From Erythroxylum novogranatense (lineage: Eukaryota > Streptophyta > Magnoliopsida > Malpighiales > Erythroxylaceae): a DNA stretch of 64,000 nucleotides. Made by a program: the position numbers and the translations under genes. Of this stretch, positions 36,594 through 48,119 are shown one piece after another. The notes under the pieces are model-generated. The model saw nothing but the letters and a program-made list of their open reading frames with translations. It was not told the origin of the DNA and did no database searches. The stretch is from positions 14,273,372-14,337,371 of the forward strand of contig CM057230.1 in NCBI GenBank assembly GCA_029891385.1. Direction: 5' to 3'. Every line of letters starts with the position of its first letter. The stretch's first letter is position 1.

Positions 36594-36605
36594 TGGTATC
36601 AGAGC
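36594..36605 (+). other. Primer-binding site of copia B2
   Basis: tggtatcagagc, exact plant initiator-Met tRNA complement, one base after the LTR. Confidence 0.9.
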
Positions 36606-38664
36606 GTCTGGTGTCGTGTATGAAGCTTTAACTGAAGCTAGATCGGAAGCCCTATTTGAATTTGATGTTGATGCATGTATTCTGTCCAGATTTCGTATTC
36701 CTATAGAGATAGGGTTTTCAAAATTTTGCTGCCCAGGATTGTTCATAACATGTTATAGAATATGTCTATGAATTTTCAGAATTTATCGATTTGATTTGAT
36801 ATAGTTTTGCTAATTAATTCCCTAAGGTTCCAGATGCTGTTTTGTGAAACACGCTGTGGACAGGCAGTAGTATAAAATCGAGAATAAATTCTAGAAAAAT
36901 CGTTTTCTGGATTTTCCCTCACCTACATTTCTCTAATATGTTGGTGAATGTCTGTGAGCATGGAAATTGGATTTCAAGGTGATTGGATATTTATTCACGA
37001 ATTTATTCTATACTGTTGGGAATTGCTGTGCTGATGAACACAGATTTTGAATCGGTTTTGTTATTTTGGTTGACTGAGTTTTTGATGGCCTAAAATCCTG
37101 AACAAATTCAGGTAGCATTTTCAGAACATTTAATAACCTATGTAATTTTCTCAGAATTTATTGAAATTTTTTCATTGATCATTTCGAGCAATGTACAGAA
37201 CTGGACAGTTTTGGTGAAAATTGTTGGGACTGTTTTGCTTGGCTTGATTGAGTGTGCCTTTTCAGTTCCAATGCCTTGCACCATTTTTAATGTGATTAAA
37301 AATGTGTTATATGGATGTGGTATGATCGCCAAAGTGCATTGCTTGAATTTGATTTTCCAAGAATTTTTGAATGCCAAATTGGTCATATTTGTGTCTCGTT
37401 AGTATATTTCATTTTCTTGCTTGTTTTGGCCGTCACAATTTTTGTGACAAGTGCCGGAGTAGTTTTGAGAGTGTATACACTAGCTTGAGATGCTTAGGGT
37501 GATAATTTGGGTGTTCCTAAATTATTTGGAAATCTTAGAGTTATGACTCATTTCAAGCTTGTCATATAGTTTGACTATTTAAGGCATTCATGAATCAACG
37601 AAGTGTTCATTGAGGCATCTATTTACAGATATTACCCTAGGTATGATGGTATTATGAATTGGAATTGCATGGATTGAGGAATTAGCCAATTAGAGATTTT
37701 AGCAAATTTCCTTGGATAAGGCGACTTGTGTATGGAATAAATCGACTTGTTCAAGGTCTTAAGTATAAGTCGACACATAGCACATTACAAGGCGACTTGT
37801 ACGTGGGCGAGTGCCATAAGGCGACTTGTTTCATACAAGTCGACTTGTGTGTGTAAGCAGAAGCATAAGGTGACTTGCATTCGATGAAAGTCAACTTGTG
37901 ATATGCTCAGGTTGGATGAAGGATGATTATAAGGATTGATTCAATTTGATTGATGAAACCTAAATCATGCCATATAGTCTAGTGACTATGATCCTTCAAC
38001 TTGGAGTCTAGAGTTTCTAAATCCCTCCTCGGTATATGAAAACTAACGCCTTCCATTAATATGGTAAGAACCGAGTTCTTATAGGGATGGGTTGTTAGGT
38101 AAACCCAAGCTCACTCTGACGGATATGTTGAACCATGAAAATATGATTTTCGATTAATGGGTTGGTTTTCACCTTGAAGCGTTAGTTTGTTGAGTAAACT
38201 CAAGGTCAGCGTGGACAGAGGTGAAATTGGGTAGCATACATCGGATGTATGCGCATCAAAGAGTTGATACTCAATGTAAGTGCATACATCAACAAGTTGA
38301 TAAGCGATCGATAGTTATGTCTAAGATGTAATTGGTATATCGATACCTCTCGAGACATAAGGTGGCTTGTTAGGTAAACCAAGGTCATTCTCGATATCGG
38401 TTATCGATGATGCAATTGGTATGTTCGATACCTACCGATTGACCTAAGTTGTGGCTTGTTGGATAAACCCAAGGTCATTCTTAGCAATATCGGATATCAA
38501 CCCACTAGGACATTATGTCACTTTGTTTCTTTGGATTCATAATGAGGGTTATGGATTCTATGAAACTAGTGGGAGCTCTTTTTGCATATCATTCAAGTCC
38601 TTATGATTATGCAACTATTCCTATTCTAACATTCTTCCTCTCTATCTGTGTAGGTTGTTTGAAA
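36606..38664 (+). other. Long untranslated leader of copia B2
   Basis: About 2.06 kb, aligned throughout with the B1 leader, including the gttgtta/ggcaaac modules near 38090, 38190, 38365 and 38455. No protein-like frame. Confidence 0.7.
37722..37895 (+). repeat. gtcgactt palindrome array in the B2 leader
   Basis: Counterpart of 21925-22142. One exact acaagtcgacttgt at 37835-37848; most other copies have lost symmetry (aaggcgacttgt, aaatcgacttgt, aagtcgacacat). Confidence 0.75.
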
Positions 38665-39285
38665 ATGTCGTCAAGTGTGAATCTTCGCTCTCTTATGGAT
38701 TCCAACAAGTTAACTGGACCGAATTTTCTTGACTGGTTAAGGAATCTGAGAATAGTTCTCAAATCAAGGTGCAGGATATATCCTAGATTTTTCGCTTCAG
38801 ATGCACTTGTCGATGCTTCCGATGATGATCGAAGGCATATAGTAAGCATCTAAAGGCGATGACATGGCTACTTGCATCATGCTTGCCTCGATGTCACCAG
38901 AGCTGCGAAGCGACGAGTCCATGGATGCTCACACTATAGTTTTTCATCTTAGGGAGGTATTTGACGAAGCAAGCCCGGTTCGAAAGGTTCGAGACCTCAA
39001 GGCTCTCTTCACCATTAAAGATGGCTCGAGGGACATCTGCATGCAATATGCCACGAAGATGAATGGCTATATTGAGAGATTGGCCGTCTTAGGTTTTGCA
39101 ATGGATCATGAGTTAACTATAGACTTAATTTGGTTGGATTGTCCGGCGGTTATGCACGGTTGTGTTAAACTATCGGATGAACCAAATATCCACTACAATA
39201 CGAGGCGATCAATCTGCCAAGAGGCGGTGAAAGCGAGACTATCAAGAGTGATAGTAAGCAAGTCTTGGTAGTAGCTTCTTCTTCT
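38665..39285 (+). pseudogene. gag of copia B2
   Basis: Starts MSSSVNLRSLMDSNKLTG at 38665, as in B1, then PNFLDWLRNLRIVLKS. The frame breaks near 38770 and again near 38850, so the capsid is split into pieces. The DMATCIMLASMSPE segment lies at about 38860-38900 and MNGYIERLAVLGFAMDHE at about 39058-39112. Compared with B1 the breaks are one- to three-base losses next to CAG/CTG or CCGG words, while the sequence between them is almost unchanged. The capsid role follows from the family. Not translatable as given. Confidence 0.83.
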
Positions 39286-39289
39286 TGAG

Positions 39290-42200
39290 TTCCGAAGAAA
39301 AGAACCCAAAGAAGAAGAAGGCAAAGAAACCAAAAGGAAGCGCCATCGAAGAAGACCAAAGAAGCTGCCCGAAAGGAACTTGCTTCCATGCGGTAAAGAT
39401 GGCCATTGGGGCAATTGCAAAGTCTATCGAGTCGTTGAAGCGTAAGAAGGCATCGGATGCCTCGACTACTTCAGGTTTGTATGTCATTGAAGTTAATATA
39501 TTCATCGATCACAACATTTGGGTATTTGATCTGGTTGTGGCTCACACATATGTAATGATATCACGAGGTCTCGGGGACGATGAGGCAACTCATGAAGGGA
39601 GAAGTAGACCTACGTGTTGGAAATGGAGCAAGAGTTGCTGCATAAGCCGTAGGAACCTATGTTTTGTATCCCCCTACTGGGCTTGTACTGGAATTGGATG
39701 ATTGTTATTTTGTACCCGTTTGACAAAGAATATATTATACATTTCTTGTCCGAATAAATTTGGATTCCATATGAATTTTAATAGCAATGGTTGTTCTATC
39801 AATTCTAATGGAATGCTTTATGGAACTGGTACATTGTGCAATGGTATTTACATATTAGATATGTCTAATCCAATTTTAAATGTCAATGACACCAAACGGT
39901 ATAAAAGAGATAATCTAAAGTCAACTTACTTATGGCATTGTCGACTTGGCCATATAAATGAGACACGATCGCTAAGCTCCAAGAGTGGCGGTTTAGGGTC
40001 ATTTGATTATGAATCATATGACACACGGGAATCTTGTTTATTAGACAAGATGACTAAGTTACCCTTCAAGGAAAGGGTGAGCGAGCGATTGGAGTATTAG
40101 ACCTAATACATTCAGATGTATGCGGTCCGATGTCCATCCATGCGAAGTGGTTGTCGTTACTTCATTACCTTTATCGATGATTATTCTCGATATGGGTACT
40201 TGTATCGATGAGATACAAATCAAGCGTTGAAAAGTTCAAACAATTGAAATGAAGTAGAAAACCAGCTTGGTAAAAGTATCAAGGCATTACGATCGATCGT
40301 GGTGGAGAATACTTAGACCAACAGTTTGGATTATCTCGGAGATAATGGGATATTATCTCGGTGGACTCCTCCTTACGCGCAAAGACAATGGTGTGGTGAA
40401 AGGAGAAATCGAACCTTGTTGGACATGGTACGATCAATGATGGTTTATGAAGTTACCAAAATCATTTTGGGGTATCGCTAGAGGCATTGTTTACTTGTTA
40501 AGCGAGTTCCCTCTAAGGCGCTTGATGTTACTCCATATGAGATGTGGACTAACGAAAACCTTATCTTTCTCATCCGAAAGTATGGGGTTGTCACCTTCGT
40601 GAAGCGGATTGATCGAGATAAGCTTGAAGCAAAGTCGACAAGTGTTTGTTTGTAGGATATCCTAAAGAGACCATGGGATATCAATTCTACCTTCTTTGAG
40701 GAACAAAGGTGTTTGTTTCAAGCATGCTGTCTTTTAGAGAAAGAGTTTCTTCTGCAAGAAGGCATTGGGAGCAAAGTCGAACTTGAAGAAGTTCAAGATG
40801 CTCAAACAAGCACGATCAATTGCTGAACTCGAGGCATCACTCATTCGGATGAAGTAACAGATTCAACCTTACGTGACACACGAAGTTCGTGAGGTCAAGT
40901 AGGATGCGCCTTGTTCGAGAGATATGGATTTCTCGTAAGTGAGCAGAATGACGTATTGCTCATAGAAGATGATGAGCACGCTACCTATGAAGAGGTTCGA
41001 AAAGTTGAGTCCAAAGCTGGATTTGTGCCATGAAAGTCGAAATGGATTCCATGTACATAAACCAAATATGGACTTTGGTTGATGCACTGAAGGATAAAAC
41101 CTATAGGGTGCAAATGGGTTTTCAAGAAGAAAACCGACATGGATGGTAATGTGATTACCTACAAAGCAAGGCTTGTGGCCAAAGGATTTCGTCAAAGACA
41201 AGGAGTTGACTATGACGAGACCTTGACTCAGTAGCAATGCTTAAATCCATTCGGATACTCCTAGCCATTGCCGCTCATTATGATTATGAGATATGGCAAA
41301 TGGATGTGAAGAGCGACTTTCTTAGCGGAAATCGCCGAGGATGTGTACATGACACAACCGAGAGGGCTTCACTTCCAGAGATGGCGAAAAGGTATGCAAG
41401 CTTCAGAAATCCATCTATGGATTGAAGCAAGCATCCAGGAGTTGGAACATCCGTTTTGATGAGTCAATCAAAGAGTTTGGTTTCTTACAAAATCCGGATG
41501 AGCATTGTGTGTACAAAAAGGTTAATGGGAATGCAATCGTTTTCCTTGTGTTGTATGTAGATGACATACTGTTACTCGGAAACGATGTCTCATTGATGCA
41601 ATCAGTTAAAATTTGGTTGTCCAAGCAATTTGCGATGAAAGACCTTGGTGAAGCAACTTATATCCTTGGGATAAAGATCTATAGAGATAGATCAAAGAGG
41701 TTGCTTGGTCTTTCACAATCATCGTACATAGACAAGATGCTAAAGAGGTTTAACATGGAGCAATCCAAGAGAGGTTTCTTCCATTACTCATGGGATAACA
41801 CTCTCAATTCTATGTGTCCTAAGACACAAGATGAGAGGATTCGATGGATCGATCCGTATGCATCCGCAGTAGGATCGATCATGTATGCTATGTTATGTAC
41901 GAGGTCCGATGTATCGTATGCTCGAGTGTCACAAGCGATACCAATCGGATCTGGTGAGGGTCCATTGGGTGGTATCAAGAATATCCTCAAGTACTGCGAA
42001 GGACTAAGGATGTTTTCTTGATATATGGAGATGGAAATCTCCAAGTGAGCGGCACACGGATGCGGTTTCAATCGACAAGGATGACTGGATCCCGGTCGGG
42101 TTATGTTTTTACGCTTAAACGGCGGAGCGGTCGGTTGGAAGAGTTCCAAACAAGAGACGACTGCTGATTCGACGATCGAGGCAGAGTACATTGCTGCATC

Positions 42201-42520
42201 AGAGGCGGCAAAGGAAGTTGTTTGGATCAAGAAGTTCATTTCTGAACTTGGTGTGGTTCCTAGCTGTGATGGACCCATACAGTTGTATTGTGACAACAAT
42301 GGGTCTATTGCTCGACAAAAGAACCGAGGTCTCACCAACGATCTAAACACGTACTCATGCAGATATCATCGATTCGAGAGATCATTCTTAGAGGTGATGT
42401 CGCGATCGAGAGGATTCACGAGAGCGTAACATTCTTGATCCGTTGACGAAGCCATTGTCACGGAAGAATTTTGATTCTCATGTACTCGCTTATGGTATTA
42501 GATACCAAGGCGATTGGCTT
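39290..42520 (+). pseudogene. pol of copia B2: protease, integrase, RT, RNase H
   Basis: Same domain order as B1. Protease near 39510-39545 (HNIWVFDLVVAH; the GCGSH part is lost by frameshift). Pre-integrase block LWHCRLGHINETR at about 39930-39965. The integrase core (40100-40500) is broken at many places. RT from about 41060, with WQMDVKS-like text near 41295 and a 199-codon open part (41422-42021) holding KQASRSWN, the catalytic YVDDILLLGND and KDLGEATYILGIKIYRD. RNase H at 42060-42520 with STIEAEYIAASEAAKE, which B1 has lost, and LYCDNNGSIA. Comparing B1 and B2 shows that each has kept parts the other has not. Confidence 0.88.
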
Positions 42521-42523
42521 TAG

Positions 42524-42536
42524 GTCAGTGGGAGAT
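42524..42536 (+). other. Polypurine tract of copia B2
   Basis: gtcagtgggagatt-type tract directly before the 3' LTR; one A shorter than in B1. Confidence 0.8.
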
Positions 42537-43787
42537 TGTTAGAGTAGTGCCCACAAAGGCAATCCCTTTAGCGCTTTTGTTCATAGTCATGTGAGACTTT
42601 ATGAATAAATAAAGAAAGACATGTTTTATTTATTTGATGTTCTTTCTAAATTGATATTGATCTTTAATCAAATTAATTAAGTCCATGATATATGACATAG
42701 CATGAAGGAAATTATGATGTGATCATAATCCTGAGATTCCTATCATGTGCAATTATGTCAGTATCTAAATTTTCCCTAGTCATAGGATTAATGAGACTGG
42801 ACATCATTAATCCGGACAGACTAGCATATGTCATACTCCTTGATTGGATCAAGCAGTGGATCTCAGAAACTGTAAATATGAGATATTTAGAGTTGACATA
42901 TGGATGCTTACTAGTGGTAGTAAGTTCATTGGATGATTCGCCATGAGATCATCACATGGATTTAATGTCGGTGATAATCTCATCATAAGAATGGTGCAAG
43001 TATCCTTAGACTTGAGGTACTCGAGGATATCTTGAATCTTGATCCGCATACTGACTCCATTCCTTGTGGCCTTCCGAGGTTACTCATAGGATGGTGCTTG
43101 GGTACAGATTTGAGGTATTGAAGGTAATTGAGTAGCCAATAAAGGTTCATCACTTGTGAGAATGAAGAGATACCACAACCTCTCGTCGGGATCATTACTT
43201 TAAGTCTCCGGCGAGCATGACTATGTCATGAAGAGTGTCTTCATGGACATATAAAGTAATGAGTCCTCAGACAGGAACTGATTTCACTTGGGCTAAACTT
43301 AGTCTAGTAAGAGTTGACATATTGGCCATACTCAGAACCAAGTGGGGTATAAGATGTTGAAAGGACGAATTGCACAGTAATTGTCTATGGAAGGGTTCGT
43401 GATCTGGTTCGTGATGAATTCATCAAACCGATTACTTTCCGGTCAATTGGGGGTCATGATGTATTGCTAGACGCCGCTCATGACTTGCTAAGATTAATTG
43501 TTAATCTAAGTGGCCAACATAACCGGAAACTTAAAGGGTCACACGCATAAGTGTGATTCAGAGAATCCGTAAAATAGTATTGGACTGAGTTCCAATTATG
43601 GATAGCATTAGGATTAAATGGATCCCGATGAGATCGAGATATATCCCGATGAGATCGCGACATTGATATTGCTGAGACAGGTCTCCGGTGATTTTTGATC
43701 GGGACCGGTAGGCAGTAGGACCAAGCCCAGTATGTTGGACCACTTGACATTATTATTATTATATATATATATATAATTAATTAAATA

Positions 43788-43822
<35 letters not shown>

Positions 43823-44327
43823 GCGTGGAGGAAGGAGAAGTCATCCATTTTGCCTTATATATATATATATATATATATAAAGGGTTAGGTGGATGGATGA
43901 CTCACCATAAGCATTTATTATGTCTTGAAAATGCAAAAGAGATAGAAAAGGTGAGTTAGAAGAGTGGTAATCGTGGATTGAAGATCATAAGCAAGGTTTT
44001 GAGAAAACCAAAGTTCTCATCTTCATCATCGATTCTTCATCTTCTCCTCCAAGATTTTCATCCTCCTTCAACGTTGATTCAAGCTCTCCACAGATGTAGG
44101 TAGGCTCTAGCAGGCTTTATTACATTCTAGCTATTCCCAGTCAAAAGTGTTTGATCCGGTTAGGTTTTCGATCTCTGCGTGGATACCTTTAGAGATAGTC
44201 TCTATTGGTTATTCGAGGTTTGAGTTTTCATACCGACACGAGGATCACAGGTTTCGGGAAGGTCCGGGAACAAAGTTTTATTTTCATTCTTTGGAACATG
44301 TGATGTTCCTCCCGGGATTTTCCTACA
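42537..44327 (+). repeat. 3' LTR of copia B2
   Basis: 1791 bases, tgttagag...cctaca, then atttg. About 30 bases shorter than the 5' LTR, mainly through the AT tract and small losses. Confidence 0.93.
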
Positions 44328-44464
44328 ATTTGTGTTTCCGTCGTGTGGGTCCGCCCTTGGGCTGAGAAGTCATGCCAAGGAGGAATTTCTCCTTGGTGGT
44401 TTCCAGGTAAAGGAACTTGGAAATTCATATATGTTTTCGTCTTCGGTCCGATCGTTGGGCTTCG
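44328..44464 (+). repeat. 5' LTR of element C, part after copia B2, truncated
   Basis: Matches 50887-51020 of the 3' LTR up to gttgggcttcg. The next 17 bases of the LTR are missing, and the sequence changes directly to the gag zinc knuckle. Confidence 0.9.
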
Positions 44465-45558
44465 GAAACTATGGAGAGAAGGGGCACAGGGCAAGAGAGT
44501 GTCCTCAACCTCCGAGGCAGGAGAGGAGTCAGATGCAAGCCTCTAAGAGGGTTGAGACAGTGGGACACAGAGCAGTATCAGAGGTGGGCAGTAGAAGTTC
44601 TGATGCAGTCAGAAAAGTGAACCCTCCAGGGAGATCGAGGGGACAAGCTCCAGCTAGAGTGTTTGCTATGACAAAGGAAGATGCTGAGATAGCTCCGGAA
44701 GTCGTGACTGGTATGATTAAACTTTTTGCTGAAGATGTTATTATTTTGATTGATCTGGGTTCTACCCACTCGTTTGTGTCTTTGAGTAGAACTATGGTTG
44801 GTAGGGAATTGAGCCCATTGGATACTCCTTTAATGGTGAGTACTCCAATCGGTCAATGTATTATTATTAGTCAAGTATATAGAGACTGTGAGATATTCGT
44901 TGGAGAGGAGCGATTAGTGATGGATTTAATGCCTTTGAGGATGAGCGGATTAGATGTAATTTTGGGGATGGACACTTTGGAGAAGTACAATGCCAAGTTG
45001 GATTGTAAGCACAAGACGGTGGAGTTTGAAGTAGGCAATGGCAGAAAGGTAGTGTTCGTGGGGGACAGAAAGGCGAGTCCGATTAGAATGGTTTCGGCCT
45101 TGACAGTGGAAAATTTGATGAGGAAAGGAGGTGAAGCGTTTTTGGCCTACGTGGTAGACACAAGGGCAGATGGAGGGAAATTAGAGGAAATACCTGTGGT
45201 CAGGGAATTCCCGGATGTCTTTCCCGAGGAATTACCAGGACTACCGCCGCCTAGGGAAATTGAATTTCCTGTTGAGCTTCTTCCGGGCTCAATGCCAATT
45301 TCGATCCCGCCTTATAGAATGGCTCCGGCAGAGTTGAAGGAGCTTAAGGAGCAATTGAAAGATTTATTAGAGAAGGGTTACATTAGGCCGAGTTCTTCGC
45401 CATGGGGAGTTCCGGTCCTTTTTGTAAAGAAGAAAGACGGATCGTTAAGGATGTGTGTGGACTACCGAAAGCTCAACCATGTCACTATCAAGAATAGATA
45501 TCCGCTCCCCCGCATCGACGATTTGTTTGATCGATTCAAAGGCGAGAGTCTTTTCTAA
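44465..45558 (+). pseudogene. gag end, protease and RT start of chromovirus C
   Basis: An open frame from 44332 fuses LTR sequence to pol. After the junction comes half a zinc knuckle, [12 protein letters not shown], with the first Cys lost and the second replaced by Tyr. The protease follows with [17 protein letters not shown] (about 44735-44785), where the usual D-S-G is D-L-G. Then come the linker [20 protein letters not shown] (about 45190-45250) and RT with [17 protein letters not shown] and [13 protein letters not shown] (45425-45535). The frame ends at 45558. The junction frame would give an odd LTR-encoded N-terminus and is not likely to be a real protein. Primer site and capsid are missing, so C cannot start reverse transcription unaided. 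Confidence 0.85.
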
Positions 45559-46135
45559 GATAGATTTGAGATCGGGTTACCACCAATTGAGGATAAAGGA
45601 GTCGGATGTGTCAAGGCGCTTTCGAACTTCGGTATGGCCACTTTGAGTTTCTGGTTATGCCATTTGGATTGTGAATCTTACCGACTTTCATGGACTTAAT
45701 GAATAGGGTTTTAAATCCTTCTTAGACCAATTTATCATTGTTTTTATAGATGATATATTGGTTTATTCTAAGAGTGACAAGGAGCATGAGGAACAGTTGA
45801 GGATTGTCTTGGAGACTTTGAGGAAGAACGAATTATATGCTAAGTTCGACAAATGTGAATTCTGGCTAAGGGAAGTAGTGTTTCTTGGACATGTGATTTC
45901 GGAGCACGGAGTGCATGTGGACCCGAGAAAGATAGAAGCAGTTGTGAAATGGGAAGCACTGAAGAATATAGCAGAATTGAGGAGTTTCTTGGGTTTAGCT
46001 GGATATTACAGGAGGATCGTGGAGGGCTTCTCTATAATAGCAGCTCCACTTACCAAGTTGACTAGGAAGGACCAGAAGTTTGTATGGACCGATGAATGCG
46101 GAAAGAGCTTTGAGGAGTTTAAGTATCGATTGTGA
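45559..46135 (+). pseudogene. Reverse transcriptase remainder of chromovirus C
   Basis: Continues RT across at least two frameshifts. [20 protein letters not shown] lies at about 45549-45608. The active site [19 protein letters not shown] at about 45740-45800 has the two catalytic Asp. [16 protein letters not shown] and [19 protein letters not shown] follow (about 45855-46035), and the connection to RNase H is at 46060-46135. Between 45600 and 45690 the sequence differs from what this highly conserved RT region should encode, with short losses at former CTG/CAG-rich codons. The catalytic centre itself is intact. Confidence 0.87.
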
Positions 46136-46523
46136 GTGCACCAGTTTGACCTTGCCTTGGGTAATGATGGATACATAGTGTATAGTGATGCCTCTAGGAA
46201 GGGGTTAGGGCGTGTCTTGATGCAAGGAGGTAAGGTTATTGCCTATGCTTCAAGGCAATTGAAACCTTATGAGATGAATTATCCGACGCATGACTTGGAG
46301 TTAGCTGCCATAATTTTTGCGTTGAAGATTTGGAGACATTACTTGTATGGAGTTACCACTAGGGTATTTACCGATCACAAGAGTTTGAAGTATTTGATGA
46401 GCGGAAAGAATTGAATTTGAGGAGAGAGAAGATGGTTGGAGCTGTTAAAGGATTATAACTTGATGATTGATTACCATCCGGGGAAAGCTAATGTAGTAGC
46501 GGATCTATTTGAGTAGAAAGTCG
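46136..46523 (+). pseudogene. RNase H of chromovirus C
   Basis: Degrades the RNA strand during reverse transcription. In frame at 46136-46414 with [20 protein letters not shown] (first Asp), [21 protein letters not shown] (Glu) and [10 protein letters not shown] (second Asp), so all the acidic residues visible in this fold are kept. A frameshift after LMSGKN is followed by [18 protein letters not shown] (about 46450-46505), the usual end of the domain. A stop separates it from RT at 46133-46135, and another lies near 46513. Confidence 0.85.
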
Positions 46524-47863
46524 ACTATGGCACATGTGGAGCAGTGTATTTTCCTTTGTTGAAGGAATTAGCCAAACTTGGAGTGACGTTGACACAAGCT
46601 AAATCGGATTGTATATTGGCTAACTTTAGAGTCAGGCCAGTATTGAATGATAAGATTAAGGAGTTACAAAAACAGGATGAGTACTTGAGCAAGCTCAGAA
46701 AAGAAATAAGGGATGGTAAACCTTCTGAGGTAGAGGTCAAGGAAGATGGATTGATGGTTGTAGGTAACAGACTGTGTATTCCTGATGTGCAGGAGTTGAA
46801 AGATGAAATTTTGGATGAGGCACATAATGCGCCTTATGCGATGCACCCAGGAAGTACGAGAATGTATAGAGATTTGAAGGAGCATTTCTGGTGGAAAGGG
46901 ATGAAGAAAGAAGTTGCAGAATATGCTAAAAGATGCTTAGTGTGCCAGCAAGTTAAAGCTGAGCACCAAGCAACTTCAGGCAAGCTTAAACCTTTGTCGA
47001 TTCCGGAATGAAAATGGGAGAAGATTACGATGGATTTCTTGATGGGATTGCCAAGAACCAGTAGGAAGCATAATGCAATTTGGGTGATTGTGGATAGGCT
47101 AACCAAGTCTGCTCATTTCTTGCCAATTAGACAGACGGATTCGTTGAGTGTGTTGGCTAAGAAATACATGGATGAGATCATAAGACTGCATGGGATTCCA
47201 AGTTCGATAGTCTCGGATAGGGATCCCCGGTTTACCTCTAGGTTTTGGGAAAGTCTGCAGGAGGCTTTGGGAACTAAGTTAAATTTTAGTACATCTTTCC
47301 ATCCGCAAACTGATGGACAATCGAAGAGAACGATTCGGACTTTGGAGGCAATGTTGAGAGCTTGTGTTATGGACTTTAAAGGCTCATGGGACGATCATTT
47401 ACCTTTAATAGAATTGGCTTATAATAATTCCTATCATTCGGGAATTCAGATGGCACCATATGAAGCTCTTTATGGTAGGAGGTGTAGAACTCCTATTTGT
47501 TGGGATGAAGAAGGTGAGAGAAGGCTAGTAGGGCCTGAATTGGTACAAGTAACCATTGATAAGATTAAATTGGTGAAGCAAAGAATGAAAGCAGCTCAAG
47601 ATCGGATGAAGAGTTATGAAGATGCGCATAGAAAAGAGATGGAATTTGAAGTGAGGGACAAAGTGTTTCTTAGAGCTTCTCCGTGGAAAGGAGTTTTGAG
47701 GTTCGGTAAGAAAGGCAAACTGAGTCCGAGGTATATAGGCCCCTATGAGATCATTGAAAGGATTGGGCCTTTAGCTTACAAATTGGCTTTGCCATCGGAG
47801 TTGTCTAAGATTCACAATGTTTTTCATGTGTCGATGCTAAGGAGATATCGATCGGATCCTTAG
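46524..47863 (+). pseudogene. Integrase of chromovirus C, catalytic Glu changed
   Basis: The zinc-binding domain (46544-47011) shows APYAMHPGSTRMYRDLKEHF and CLVCQQVKAEH, an HHCC finger. A stop at 47009-47011 separates it from the core (47030-47863, 277 codons). The core has the first Asp in MDFLMGLP, the second in [13 protein letters not shown], and the segment [16 protein letters not shown], where the conserved Glu of the DD35E triad is Lys. A GPY-type C-terminal segment follows ([20 protein letters not shown], then [12 protein letters not shown]). Family function is insertion of the DNA copy; with Lys at the third catalytic position activity is not expected. Confidence 0.9.
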
Positions 47864-47876
47864 ATATAGTTCAACC

Positions 47877-48119
47877 TTGGAAGTTCATTTCGGAGAGGAT
47901 TTGACTTATGAGGAGCAACCAGTAGAGGTCCTAGATTCGAAGGAAAAAGTTTTAAGGAATAAGGTTGTGAAACTAGTTAAAGTCTTATGGCGAAACCATT
48001 CGACAGAGGAGGCAACGTGGGAACCTTTGGAAGCGATGAAGGAGAAATATCCGCATCTTTTCGATGTTTCAGGTAAGAATTTCGAGGACGAAATTCTTTT
48101 AGGGGAGGAGAGTTGTTAG
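47877..48119 (+). pseudogene. Chromodomain end of the integrase (element C)
   Basis: Shifted one frame from the integrase core. It shows LTYEEQPVEVLDSKEKVLRN, then VVKLVKVLWRNHSTEEATWE and MKEKYPHLF: the chromodomain of Tekay/Del chromoviruses, which in this family is thought to direct insertion toward particular chromatin. The expected strand-helix pattern is complete through PHLF. The frame runs over the polypurine tract into the 3' LTR (stop at 48117-48119), as is common in this lineage. The Trp of EATWE, part of the aromatic cage, is present. Confidence 0.88.
48101..48113 (+). other. Polypurine tract of element C
   Basis: aggggaggagagt directly before the 3' LTR; the standard chromovirus form. 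Confidence 0.9.

Larger units (their letters stand above)
34772..44327 (+). mobile_element. Ty1/copia element B2, full length, nested in the 5' LTR of C
   Basis: About 9.56 kb, sister of B1. LTRs 34772-36592 and 42537-44327, TG...CA ends, primer site, leader, gag, pol and polypurine tract. The perfect duplication atttg flanks it (34767-34771 and 44328-44332). Joining the LTR of C across it matches the uninterrupted 3' LTR of C at about 50890, which proves the order of insertion. It has more frame breaks than B1. Confidence 0.94.
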
